From: Chromera velia
Taxonomy: Eukaryota; Sar; Chromeraceae
Direction of reading: 5' to 3'
Assembly: GCA_018398765.1 (NCBI GenBank)
Contig: JAHBMJ010003108.1
Span: 1 to 57,024, forward strand
DNA: 57,024 bases
Below are positions 22,643-35,575 of this stretch, piece after piece. Position 1 is the first letter of the stretch, and each line of letters starts with the position of its first letter. Position numbers and translations under genes: made by a program. Below the pieces are notes generated by a model. It did no database searches. It saw only the letters and a list, made by a program, of their open reading frames with translations, and was not told the origin of the DNA.

Positions 22643-23899
22643 TAGTGACCATGTTTGATTTGATTATATTTGATTTGATTTAATTTGATTTGATTTGATT
22701 TGATTTGAGCTTCAACCTCAAATATTTGATATTTGAGGTAAGATTTGAGGTTAACCTCTTAGGGTTCCTCACTGAGTCACTGACTTACTGTTACTCTAAT
22801 CATTTTTCTCATAACAATAGTTATCAGAACATTTCTGATGTGTGTTTCAAAAATTTAAAAAAATATATATAAAATTATAACTTATCAGTTCCGTAAAAAA
22901 AATATATCTGTGTGGCAGTGTATATATACTAGTCACTGAGACTCACTCTAGTACTAATAGAGATTAAGAACGTAAAATTGATAGATTTGAAATTGCATAT
23001 AACTTTTTGTTGATACGATAAAGTTAGAGCACATACCAAAATTGAGGTGACAATCACTCAGCTTTATAGCACTTCCTTTTCTTCTTCTTCATGATCACTT
23101 TCTTCAATATGAATTGAATCGATCGGTGGTGGGAGCTGCTGAGAGTTTTTTCTCTGGCTTTTCGGCTTTTCAGGAGTGGGTGCTCCTAGGCTTCTATTCA
23201 GTTGCGGAGAGATGACAACGGGATGAGACGGAGAACCGCGCACACGTTTGCTATTGCTGTTGATGTTGGAACCGTCCTGTTTCTGGGCAGCTAAGTATCC
23301 AGAGTTGGTAAGTTCGGCTACCCTCTGTGCCGCGCCAGGGCTGATAACAAGCCCCTTGTGTTGGAGGTGAATATATAGAGGTCGGTAGCCTTCCTTACCC
23401 GGAGTGATAACTTTCTCAGGACCCGGCTCTAAAAACAAATGCCTCGTTCTTCCCGTTCAACCCTGTTAGATTGTGTGACATGTCTTTACGGGGTGTAAAA
23501 TGTTTGCAGACGCTCAAAAAGGGGGCCGTAAAAGATGTTCCAGCACCAGAAAAGTCAACACAGCTGTTTGGGAAAACGTTCAGCTGATCGGTTTACCTCT
23601 GCATGAAGTAAAAAGGGGTGAAACATCAATTTCAGTGCAGCTCAAAACGTTTTTTTTTGAGAGCAAACCATCAAGATTTAGATTTTTTCATTTGAATCAG
23701 CATGCGTGATGGATCGGTACTTGCAAAAGTTTTTTTGGGACCTTCATATTTGAGGTTGAAAGTCATATTAATCAAATATTTGATAGTATTTGATAGGTCT
23801 TTAAACACTAGGTCCTCCCTGACTGGATATTTGATTTGAGCTTAAGCCCTACCTCAAATCAAATCAAATCAAATCAAATCAAATCAAACATGGTCACTA
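22643..23899. mobile_element. hAT-like DNA transposon, copy 2 (1,257 bp) with intact 8-bp target duplication
   Basis: It has the same inverted ends as copy 1 (tagtgaccatgtttg at the left, caaacatggtcacta at the right) with TTTGA pentamer arrays inside both ends. Exact 8-bp duplications flank it, which with TAGTG termini points to the hAT superfamily. The central 345 bp or so of copy 1 is missing here: gataactttctcagg joins directly to acccggctc. The intact duplication, absent around copy 1, suggests that copy 2 inserted more recently or has been better preserved. Confidence 0.85.
23064..23438 (-). CDS. Element-borne ORF in hAT copy 2, unknown function
   Basis: The open frame is 124 codons with no good ATG at its start (the first codon is a non-ATG start), so the 5' part was lost with the central deletion. 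It encodes KVITPGKEGYRPLYIHLQHK, AAQRVAELTNSGYLAAQK, a basic Ser/Pro segment (RSLGAPTPEKPKSQRKN) and the acidic end HEEEEKEVL. The frame is shared with copy 1, which has a TAG in the middle. It could be the C-terminus of a transposase or a passenger protein. It is unlikely to be expressed on its own. Confidence 0.45.
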   Translation of the reverse strand: MFLEPGPEKVITPGKEGYRPLYIHLQHKGLVISPGAAQRVAELTNSGYLAAQKQDGSNINSNSKRVRGSPSHPVVISPQLNRSLGAPTPEKPKSQRKNSQQLPPPIDSIHIEESDHEEEEKEVL

Positions 23900-23907
23900 T
23901 CTGTAGG
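23900..23907. other. 8-bp target site duplication, right (tctgtagg)
   Basis: Exact second copy of the octamer at 22635-22642. Confidence 0.85.
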
Positions 23908-24228
23908 AAAGTGAGAGTGCGAACTTATAAAGCTCTACAGTGTGAATTGAAGCATCAATCGCGTTCATGCACGTATATTAATATAAGCCCGTTCCTTTGA
24001 TTTAGAACCAGTCAACTCTGTATGGGAATCGCGTATCATGGAATTTATTTTAATTAATTTAATCTTAATGGCCTCACACTGCCAAACCCCTTCGGTCCCC
24101 ATCGGGCCCGCAAAACGCGTCCCGCCCAATAGTAACAGTCCATGAGCGCCTTCTCTATTGAATTTTTTTTTTTTTCACACTTGAAAAAATAAAAAAAAAA
24201 TCGTCGACAGGAAGACAAAATGAAAAAA

Positions 24229-24476
24229 AAGATCAATAAGACAAAATACTCGTACAGAAATCTACGGACAGGAAGAGTCTGTCAAGTCTGTCTGTCGTCT
24301 TTCTACTGTTATCGATCAGACTATCGTTCCTTCCCGCGATCAAACATAAATCCTGTGAGACTGGCATAGACTGAATACAACACTGATACTATCGGAGCGC
24401 ACACGCGGGCGGCGTGCCCATAAATACTGAGCCGCACCCAACTTCTATCTACGGCGACACCCACAGTGGTCCTACA
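24229..24476. repeat. Dispersed 249-bp repeat, copy B
   Basis: It is colinear with 19131-19379, in the same orientation, and ends at the same point (cacagtggtcctaca). Unlike copy A it is followed by gccgctacttctagcgc. The two copies bracket about 4.8 kb that includes the GIY-YIG-like ORF and hAT copy 2. Confidence 0.75.
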
Positions 24477-26265
24477 GCCGCTACTTCTAGCGCTATCTAA
24501 GTATATAAGGGGGTATAACGGTACTATAACCGTATAAGTCTCCGTATAAGCCTATAGATATAAGCGGGGAAGTTTTAGGAAAAGTTTTGATTATTTGCCC
24601 CAGATTGCCTGTTTGTGTATAGCAGTTGGTTTTAATGGTTTCTTTCCGGCTGCCACTCGCAGCCGGCTATTGGCAGTGACAGCCGACCTGTAAGTCAAAC
24701 AAAGGTTAGACTGCTGAGCTGAAAGGCCTGTAAATAGCTGTAATAGCGAATGACAGGTGAGGAATGTGGTGGCATGAAAACGAGGGAAGAAGAAAGCACA
24801 AATGGACAAAGACCCCGTTGACTTGACCACATTAATTTCGATCGATCGAGCTACATGACGGTACGTGAATCGACCCTGACATACTGTCCATCGGTTTCAT
24901 TGTTGTTTGCTCTTTCTCCCCCTCTTCGATTAGCGGATCGGTCCCTTGCATGATTGGAGAGAGAAAATCAGCGCCCGACATGCACCCTGCCTGCCTCCAT
25001 GAGGCAAATCCGAGGACCTCGATTCATTGTCGTGTGCCTGGCTGTCCAAATTACCATCTAGGCCTCCCTGCGTGGCCACGTCTCCTCAATTCAATTTCCA
25101 TCCCTAAATACCCCCTCACCCACCCACCCACCCACCCAGAAAGAAGGGACCCGACCCCATACCGCCGCCCTCATACAACAAGTAGAAACAACGAGACGCT
25201 TCATCACAGTTCCTCTTAATTTTCTTCTTCTGTAGTTCTGCAGGGTCTATCTTTCATTTTCTTTCTTCCTTCCCCACGGCGCCTGCCAAACAACAACGTC
25301 CGCACCCTCGATCGTCCCAACGCCCTCTCATCAATTGTTTCTGTAAATACTGCCCTCGGCTTGCAAACGTGCCCTTGGAAGGAACAAAGATAAAGAGAGA
25401 GAGACAAAGAGTACTAAGGAACGTCGATTGCTACAGAAACAAACAGGCAATTAAGGACAGGCGAACACACTGCCTGATTGGTGTGCGTCAGCCCTTTGCC
25501 TGCGCACTCTCACTCTCTCTCGAAGTACTTAATGCACTTCAACTCAATTCAAAACAGCCGGGAGGGAGGGAGATTGCCTCCCTCCACAAACAGATACAGA
25601 CACACAGATAGACAGACAGATACGCGCCCCCATGAGGATCGGGCAAAACAGGCAGGAAGGCAGGCGGTCAATAAGGAAAGTAGTGTAGTCTAGTGTAGCA
25701 GCAGAGAGGTTGCAAAATCGAAGCAAGGGAGAAAAAGGAGGGTGAGGAGAGGAGCACAATGCCGGTTGATTGACTGGTTGCATCTGCTGCCCATACAAAA
25801 CCTGTCCTGCCACTTGCACCATTTCATTTTCACACATTGAAGCACAGGCACCCACGAAAAAGTCGGCAAACAAAATACAAGTACACGCCCCGGTTGGTCC
25901 ATGCCGGGTGTACAGACGATGCGAAAACGCACAGACAGAAAAAAAACAAAAGGATCAATCAGTTTTTAAGTTGGGGGGGGAGATGAAACGATTGAGCGAA
26001 GGACAGACACACACACGTTGGCGAAGAGCCCTCCTCCTTCACCCCCAGTCCGACCTGAAAAAGAATCTCTATCTGTCGAGAAGCCACGCTCAAAAGGGCC
26101 CATACAGGCAGGATCAGTCACAGAGCCACAGATCAACGTGAAAAGGCAGGGGGGGGAAGAAAACAAGCTGTCGACATGCAGGTGTGAACCTCGGTCGACA
26201 GACGATCCGCCTCCCTTCTTCTCTTTCCGCCCCCCCTTATCCCTTCCACTCGCACTCATGCCTGC
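24477..26265. other. Intergenic, including the likely 3' UTR of the R-SNARE gene
   Basis: No gene is supported. Composition shifts from AT-rich to mixed near 24900. Short simple repeats occur: CCCA units at 25120-25138 and GACA units near 25595-25620. The last few hundred bases probably belong to the 3' end of the minus-strand SNARE transcript. Confidence 0.45.
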
Positions 26266-28251
<1,986 letters not shown>

Positions 28252-31200
28252 ATGATGAGCCGTCAGCGCGGTACTTATTCGCCTAACAAGAAATCTCCTC
28301 TCATAATGCATGCCCTTGTGTCGTTTTGGACGTGCCGCTTGAATGCTGTTCTTGCAGGTAACGGGTTTCAAGTACAATTTGTCGGGCACACTCTGAAAGG
28401 TCGGTTTTGGGTCCACAGAGAAGCTGTCGTCTTTTCTTCCGTCGCGCTGCTCAATTTCTGTTCCCTCTGTTCTCACTTTCTTCTTTCGAACTGTCTGAAC
28501 TGCCGCTGCGCAGTTTTCTGAACTGCTGACGGTGTGTTGCTGATATGTTCCCCTTCTTCCCTGTATGAACTCTCTATGGCCTGATGTGATCTGATCAGAT
28601 GGGCACGTCGAGTATCAGATCGAGGTCACGGATCCGGATGGGGACTCGTGGCTTATCCAAAGAAGATACAGAGAAATCAGGGAACTGCACGACATCATGA
28701 AACTGAAACACCCACAGAGCCTGCAATCGGTGGGTGACGCACGCATGCTTTGTGCCAACCTCTTCGGGTTTCTGACAGGCTTCTTTCGCTTCAGGCATTC
28801 TCGTCACTTTGCATACTTTTTTCCGTTTTCGTCTCAACAGCTTCACTATTTTGTTCTCCCTTCGTCAATTGTGTTTTGTCTCCGCTGCTGTTCTCTGCTT
28901 CCTCCTCCTCCACCTTCCCAGCCCTTTCTCCATCGTTCCGGTCCTCATTCAGCTCCTCGCTCTATGTTTGCGCTTTTTGGAGCGGCTGAGCCGCCATAGA
29001 TGAAGTCTTTTTCTTTTTTTTTTTGGTTCGTGAAAAAACAGAAACGCCGCCCCGAAAAAGGCGGAAGAGGAAATTGAAATGTTTTCGCTAAACTTGCCTT
29101 CTCTCACTGTTCCTTGGTTCCGTCGTCTTGTTCCGTCAATTTGCTTGACCCGAAGAACATGCTCCCTCCCGCCAGACGTCGCTTTGTTTGTTTGTTTGTC
29201 TACTCTTTCGTATCCATATCCCCTTTGCCTCACACTCACGGACGCACTTACTGGTTGTTGCAGTTCCCTGCCAAGCGTCTATTTGGCAACACGGACCCAA
29301 TCTTCATCCAACAGAGACAGACGCAGCTGCAGCACTATTTGTCGATGGTCATTTCCCTCGAGCCCTCTTGCGAGCACAGGAGCCTGAGGAACTTTCTGGA
29401 AATCAGACACAAAGCATGTCCGTCAGTGATTGGAAACGAAAGAGAAGCACAAAAAGCTCTGCAGTCAAGATCAGTCAGAGAGCATGGGAGTGAAAGAAGC
29501 AGGCAAGAAATTAGATAGACAGGAAGCCATGAGCTGTCTTTTTCTTTGTCGTTGTCTGGTCGGATTCGGAGAGGAATTTCGATCGAACACGGGAGGGTAA
29601 CGGTTAAGGGGAAAGTGCGTTTGTTTGGCGTGGGGGGGGTTGGAACAGGGGAATCTTCTTCCTGTCGGAAATTTTGGAGCTGTGTTGCTGAGAGCACAAG
29701 GCTTTTCAGTCCGGTTCTTCCTCTTCTCCTTCCATCTCTCTGCATGACCGCCTCCGGTCTCTTTGCGTGTGTGCGTGCAGCCGAACCCCAAACCCTCCAG
29801 CCGTCTTCGGAGAATTTCATCCTCACCGTCAACGACATGCTCATCGACCTCTCCCAGTCCCCTCAGCCTCTGGACCTTCAGGACGTTCTGCAGAGACAGG
29901 AGAAGTACGCATCCGTCGTGGCTGACGTGGCTGCCCACCCGCTGGACCCTCTGCTTCTCAATCAGGCAACGCAAGCCCGGATGCCTCAGAGGCCTCTCAA
30001 GTGGGGACCTGAAGGAAGGGTCAGTCGGTCAGTGGGGGCGTCTGTCGGCAGATAGGCGGGCACGTGGGTGGGTAGAAAAATCGGTATTCGGAGAGGAGGT
30101 TTGAACAGAGATCTGGATTGACGTTCGTCCAACACTGTCTGTCAATGGAGCTGCAGCGGCAGAGGCATGCATGGGAGACTGTGAGTAAAGCGACATAAGC
30201 GTCGGAGTGGCAGAACGAGAGACAGAGAAAAAGAAGGAGACAAAAGGCTGTGACCAGGTGTTCGGCTTCACATGGTTGTCTTAAGAGTGGCAGAGAGGGC
30301 TGCCTCTCTCTCACGCACAGAGAGAGAGACAGCTTGTTGTTTGTTTTCTCGCTTGCTTCAGAAATGAAGGTTCCGTCTCCCTCTCGCTTAGTCGCTCTTT
30401 CCCTCTTCTCTCTCTCTTTTCTTTCTTCTGTTCGCGTCCCGTGGCGCTCCTCCTCCTGCCCTTTGCATGGGAGAAAAAGGTTCCTTCAATCTCTTTTTTT
30501 TTTCTCTTGTCTGTTTCGTTGCGCTCTGCAGAAAGGGCGGATGTGACTTCGATCTCTTTTTTCTTGTCCTCGTGTGTCGTTCTTTTTTGTCGCATGTCTG
30601 AGCTTGACCACCCCTCTGCATAACGTTATCCTCTCCTTCCTGTCTGCAGAGGGAAGTCTGGGCAAATAAGTGTGAGGTGAAACCGCTTGGTGAGGCGCTC
30701 TCTTTCTTGTCTTTCATTCCCCTTTCGATCTTGAGCATCACTAGATTCTCTTTGCTTTCTTCCACACTTCTTTCTTCTCTGTCCGAGTCGTGGCCGTCTT
30801 CTTTTTTCTCTCTTTGTTCAAGAGGCCCTCGACGAGGATGAATGACTGCGCAAGTGCTGGTTCTTTTTTGCAGCTTGTCGGCCTATTTTTTCGTGTGAGG
30901 GCTCTTCTGATTCATTTGAGAACAAAGGGGTGGTGACTGGGATGCCGAAACGGAAAGGAGAGGAAAGGAAAGGAGGATCGGCTGTCTCCTTCGGTGTTGT
31001 TTCAAGAAGAACAGGGAGAAAAGAAAAGAGATGAAAATGTCTTGAAGTAATTGCCTTGCTGCATGTTTTCTTTCTTTCTTTCTTTCTTTCTTTTCTTTCT
31101 TTCTTTCTTTCGTTCGTTCTTTCGTTCTGTTCTTTTGTTCTTTCGTTCTTTCTTTCTTTGTTTCGTTCTTTGTTTCGTTCTTTCTTTCGTTTTTTCTTTC

Positions 31201-31575
31201 TTTCTTCCTTTCTTCCTTTCTTTTCTTTCTTTCTTTCTTCCTTCCTTCCTTTCTTCCTTTCTTTTCTTTCTCTGTGCAGAAGCCGAAGAGGATGCTGCGA
31301 TGGGTGCTGTGTTGGATGAGTTGTCGGGGTTGCTTGATACAGAGAGATCTCTGGAGGTTTGTTTGTGAGTGGGTTGGATAGTTATGGAGGGATGTTGAAT
31401 GGCGGAGGGGAGACATTGAGTTGGTTGTCTTTGCCCCTTTTCTTGGTAGACAGGCGGGGGAGGAGGTGATCCCGTGGAATGGCCACAGGCTGGTTTGTCT
31501 GAATCATGTCAACTCTCCCAACTCTGAATAGCGTGCCCGGACTTCTCCACGTCTGCGGTCTCTTGGCCTCTCCCT

Positions 31576-31614
<39 letters not shown>

Positions 31615-31875
31615 GTGTGTGTGTGTGTGTGTGTGTCCCTTTCTATCAATCGGGCAACCGATTGAGTAGAGGAACGCATGAGTGGAGTTTTTTGGAGTCC
31701 ATCTTTTTGTTCTCTCTTCCTGTCTGTGTGTGCCTGTTTTATCCTCGTCTTTCAGCTTGTCGTTTGTCCTTCCCTGCCCTTTCCTCTCACTCTGCAGGGC
31801 GTTGACGCCTTAATTCTCCCCTTTCCAGAAATTCTCTTGCAAGAGGGACAGGCGTCGGCCGCTGCAGCGGAGTGA
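28252..31875 (+). CDS. PX-domain (phosphoinositide-binding) protein, 8 exons
   Basis: Exons 28252-28270, 28358-28399, 28599-28729, 29264-29417, 29781-30019, 30650-30689, 31280-31356 and 31798-31875 join in phase to 259 residues, ending TGA. Residues 7-115 form a PX domain: GFQVQFVGHTL, VEYQIEVTDPDGDSWLIQRR with the phosphoinositide-binding RRYREI motif, then FPAKRLFGNTDPIFIQQRQ and LRNFLEI. The remaining 144 residues are helical and not recognised (VNDMLIDLSQSPQPLDLQDV; AVLDELSGLLDTERSLE). No SNARE or BAR region is evident. PX proteins bind PI3P-type lipids on endosomes, as sorting nexins do. The weakest junctions are exon 1 (19 nt) and the exon 4 donor (T/GTCCGT), chosen because only it fits the phase of exon 5. 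Confidence 0.8.
31056..31275. repeat. Long CTTT/GTTC polypyrimidine tract in a PX-gene intron
   Basis: About 220 bp of CTTT, GTTC and CCTT units run almost to the exon 7 acceptor at 31279 (tctctgtgcag). Confidence 0.9.
31567..31636. repeat. (TC)n then (TG)n microsatellite in the last PX-gene intron
   Basis: A dinucleotide TC run is followed by a TG run between exons 7 and 8. Confidence 0.9.
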
Positions 31876-34204
31876 TGACGCAGTTCACTGATCGACAGTG
31901 ACTCGACCCCCCCCCCCCCNCCCCCCCCGAATCGACACGTGTATGCATCATGTGCGGTATTAATTAAGACTACTAGCAAGACTACGTTCAGTCTAGGCTG
32001 TTTTTGGCGGGCTTTTACAAAAACAAAAAAAGCTTCTGATCTATACTACTGCATGTTATGCTGGAATATTATCTTAAGCTAGATCTTAGGTGTGATAGTT
32101 TTAGTCCCTACTGTTATATATTTTTTAAAAGTGTATTTCATTTTATCATAAGTTTTGGTACTGGTGTATCCTGGTACAAAATCGGGATAAATTCCTTGGG
32201 AATTTAGTGAAATTTACCTCTAGAATTTAGTTGAATTTCAGAAATTCTAATTATAGTGTTTACCTTGAATAAGTGATAGGTTATTTAGTGGTGATTTTGA
32301 ATTTTATCATCATCATTCACCATCGCTATCGGCCCATAAATGAGCGTCTAACGTTCGGCTGGTTCAATACGCAGCTAGACATACTGCTGAGGCAGTCTTC
32401 TCCCACAAAGGAAGATAACACAGGCAAGAACGGCTTTTCCATGACGGCCACTCACTGAATTCCTACGGCAAGACAGAGTGGTCTTATATCCTCATACAGA
32501 ACGCATGGCCTTGTCCTCTTTCTACTGAAATCTAGCTCAATCAGAAGAAAAAAGAGTCAGAGAACCTTCATTCTGATAGGCTAGGTTAGATTACGCCCTT
32601 TCACCTTCATGTCTCGCCCCAAAGCTCCTTCTAGCCTACTTGTTTTGACTAGTGTTTTGAGGCAGACGGTGGTAGAATGACAGAGACGGCTGAAGAGATG
32701 GGCAAAAATGGTAGCCTGGTTTAGCTTTGTCTCCATTCCGTGAATCACTTCCTGAAAAAGGAAAAAACCTCATCCGTCTGACCTAGTGACCCTGTTGTCA
32801 GTGTTTCGCACTCAGCACACGTGCGCGTCAACTGCTTGTGCTATCCAACTGCAGCCTGCAGGTCAGTGAGGAACCCTTAAGAACTGGCGTCTGTTCCCCG
32901 GGCAGGTTTGCGGAACTACCAAAAACTCCTTTCCGTCTCCTTTTCCATCTTTCTCCATCTTCCTCCTCAAATGTAAGTGCTTCCTTCCTTCTGGCCAAAA
33001 GGTTTCAGAACGGCATCATGTAAAAGTGAGACTTGCTTCCCCATTGAACGACGGATGCCAATTGTGAAGCTAAACTGGTTGTTCTACGAGTAAGGAGGCA
33101 AACTGTCCTAGCAAACTGTCTCTCATGATTGCTCTTAGGCCGTCTCCTTAGGGATTAACGGGAGTCGATGCAAAGCTGAGTTGATCTGGGGGCTATGTAA
33201 AAATTTATTTGCGTGCCAATGGCATGTAAACGGGCTCTAGGGAGAGGGGGGGTGGGGAGGGGGGGTCTTTACATGCTATCGAGCCTTTTTTGGGCATTCA
33301 TCTCAGTGGGGTCTGGTGGACAAGCTGTAAGTACTCAATCTTGATCCCTATGGTTGCCACATAAAAGCCACCAAATGGTTTCTCCAGATAATATCATCTG
33401 GTTCTGAAGCACCAGAGGTTCAACATTTTGAAAAATTGTCTGACATTTTCATTCCCCCTCTATGATTCCCTCATCTCCCCCCTGACAAGTCTCCTCTGAT
33501 GCCCTGCAGTGCTCTGAATGCTTCAGTCGAAGAATTTTGATACAGGCGCCCTTGTTTGCTGTTCGTCTTGTGAGGGGAAGTGGATCTCTGGGGAATCTGC
33601 GGTCTTGGCTTTCGTTTTTCATACTGAGTCTTGGTCTAACTCTCTTCGGAATCTTCTTTTGGTAGGGTCATGCTCATGGACATCTTGTCACTTATTAACT
33701 TAATTACAGAGCAGCACGTACCCTTCATAAACTTAAGAGGCCATACCATGGTGCCTCGACTTCTGCCCACTCCGGGTACTATATTTGTTATGGGAAGAGG
33801 GGGAGGTGGTGGCGGCTTGATTATCTGGGTTCACCCCGAATTGAAGGAGGACTGGGCAACCAGGATGTCCTCGGGGGAATGTTTGATGGAAATAACAAGC
33901 CAATCGAGGACTACACGTCCTCCCTTCTCATGTATCATAGGAAAGATAATCCAATGCCTGCGTACTTTACCGTTTGATCATTAAATTACATTGAACAAAC
34001 CTGTTGTAGATGTGTATCGATCGCATAATTTTTGTATAATGATTCAAATTTGGGGTTTTAACAAGTTTTTGACAAGTTTTTTACTTAAGTTTTAGTGGTT
34101 GTTAAACATGATTTTAGACTCTAAACGGTAAAAAAGTTAATGTCAAATTTTTTTTTTAAAGAAAAACATTTGTGTGCCGAAGCGAGAAGGTCTGGGGGGG
34201 GGGG
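31876..34204. other. Intergenic AT-rich repeat DNA, no intact gene
   Basis: A C run with one unknown base lies at 31910-31929. From 31930 the sequence is AT-rich. At about 32170-32245 a motif series (gggaatttagtgaaattta, gaatttagttgaattt) resembles 41290-41420. Scattered short open frames (32273, 33518, 33670) have no recognisable product. G runs occur near 33245-33267 and just before the gap. Confidence 0.5.
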
Positions 34205-34524
34205 NNNNNNNNNNNNNNNNNNNNNNNNNNNNNNNNNNNNNNNNNNNNNNNNNNNNNNNNNNNNNNNNNNNNNNNNNNNNNNNNNNNNNNNNNNNNNNNN
34301 NNNNNNNNNNNNNNNNNNNNNNNNNNNNNNNNNNNNNNNNNNNNNNNNNNNNNNNNNNNNNNNNNNNNNNNNNNNNNNNNNNNNNNNNNNNNNNNNNNNN
34401 NNNNNNNNNNNNNNNNNNNNNNNNNNNNNNNNNNNNNNNNNNNNNNNNNNNNNNNNNNNNNNNNNNNNNNNNNNNNNNNNNNNNNNNNNNNNNNNNNNNN
34501 NNNNNNNNNNNNNNNNNNNNNNNN
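34205..34524. other. Assembly gap (320 N) inside a G run
   Basis: The gap is bounded by about 10 G on the left and about 15 G on the right, so the missing sequence lies within or next to a homopolymer. Open frames spanning it are artefacts. Confidence 0.97.
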
Positions 34525-34796
34525 GGGGGGGGGGGGGGGTCTTGCGTGCTATTAGCATTCAAATAAATTTTTATATGGCCCCCTATCCCCTGTGGCTTTG
34601 AATTTTATCATAATTAAAACTCAGATAAATCTTTTTTCGTTGAGTGGGTTGTCTTTAAACTTCTATGACCTAGTCTATGACATAATAAATTGGAGAGCTG
34701 ACATTGTAGATCGGAAAGACGTTCGGTGACAAACTGTTCAATAGCTGTATCGAAAAGATCTAGGAAAAGATGAAGTGATCTAACATGAGACAATAG

Positions 34797-35575
34797 TGCT
34801 AGAAAAAGGTTCAAAGTTCAAGGTTCAAGGTTCACTTCGAAGTAATGAACCTGAATCAGGTTCAAAAACAGGTTCAAAAACAGGTTCACTTTTAATTAAT
34901 AGAAACCTCATTTTTTTATATTATCTTATGTTTTTAAATTAGGCTTTAATGCATTTTTAGAACGTTTTATTATAGAATCTATGCCTTAGTAGTGTTTTTA
35001 AATAGTTTAAATCAATATTTACGCTCACATTAGGTGCTACTCTCAAGTTATTCACTGTTTATACTCGAAAATTAGTAATTAAAAAAGCCTGAAAAAATTG
35101 GAAAATGCCATAATTAAATTTATATGATTGTATCAATTATGACAATTACACTGTCGTGCAGAATGCTGTCAAACAAACTCTATACTTCCTCATTCCTTCA
35201 GTGGAGACTGTCCGTTTTGATGCGGGGCTTTGCAAATGGAAAACTTGGTAAGTCACGTATACTTCTTTACTTCTGTAACCGTCAGCATGAGTTTTCATGC
35301 TGATATATGATGCTGACATATGCTGACATGCGTCTGTCCGACACAATAGATTGAACCGGCTGGGGACAGTTGCTGTGCGCGCGGCTCTGGCTCCTTATTT
35401 CACCTATATCGGCTATGGGCGGCGCGTGTCTGGCCGGCCTTGTGCCAGTGGCCGCGCGTCTGGCCTCCAAAACAGGTTTAAAACAGGTTCAACAGGTTTA
35501 ACAGGTTCAAAACAGGTTTAACAGGTTCATTTTTTCATATTTGAACCTTTTCTCAATGAACCTTTTCCCAGCCCA
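34797..35575. mobile_element. Probable DNA element with inverted GGTTCA-rich ends
   Basis: The left edge gctagaaaaaggttca (from about 34797) pairs with the complement of the right edge, gctgggaaaaggttca, at 14 of 16 positions. Both edges carry repeated aggttcaaaaac or aacaggttcaac units (34808-34890 and 35465-35545). No target duplication was found and the interior has no convincing ORF. It is probably an old, non-autonomous element. Confidence 0.5.

Noticed and set aside
19131-24476. Intact LTR retrotransposon
   Set aside because: The repeats lack TG...CA on both ends, no target duplication was found at the outer edges, and no reverse transcriptase or gag-like frame was seen between them.
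31051-31368. Phe/Ser-rich ORFs with apparent membrane segments
   Set aside because: These are translations of the CTTT tract in a PX-gene intron; only the last part (31280-31356) is a real exon, in one frame.
34121-34601. Several ORFs across the N gap
   Set aside because: They consist almost entirely of unknown residues; they are artefacts of translating N.
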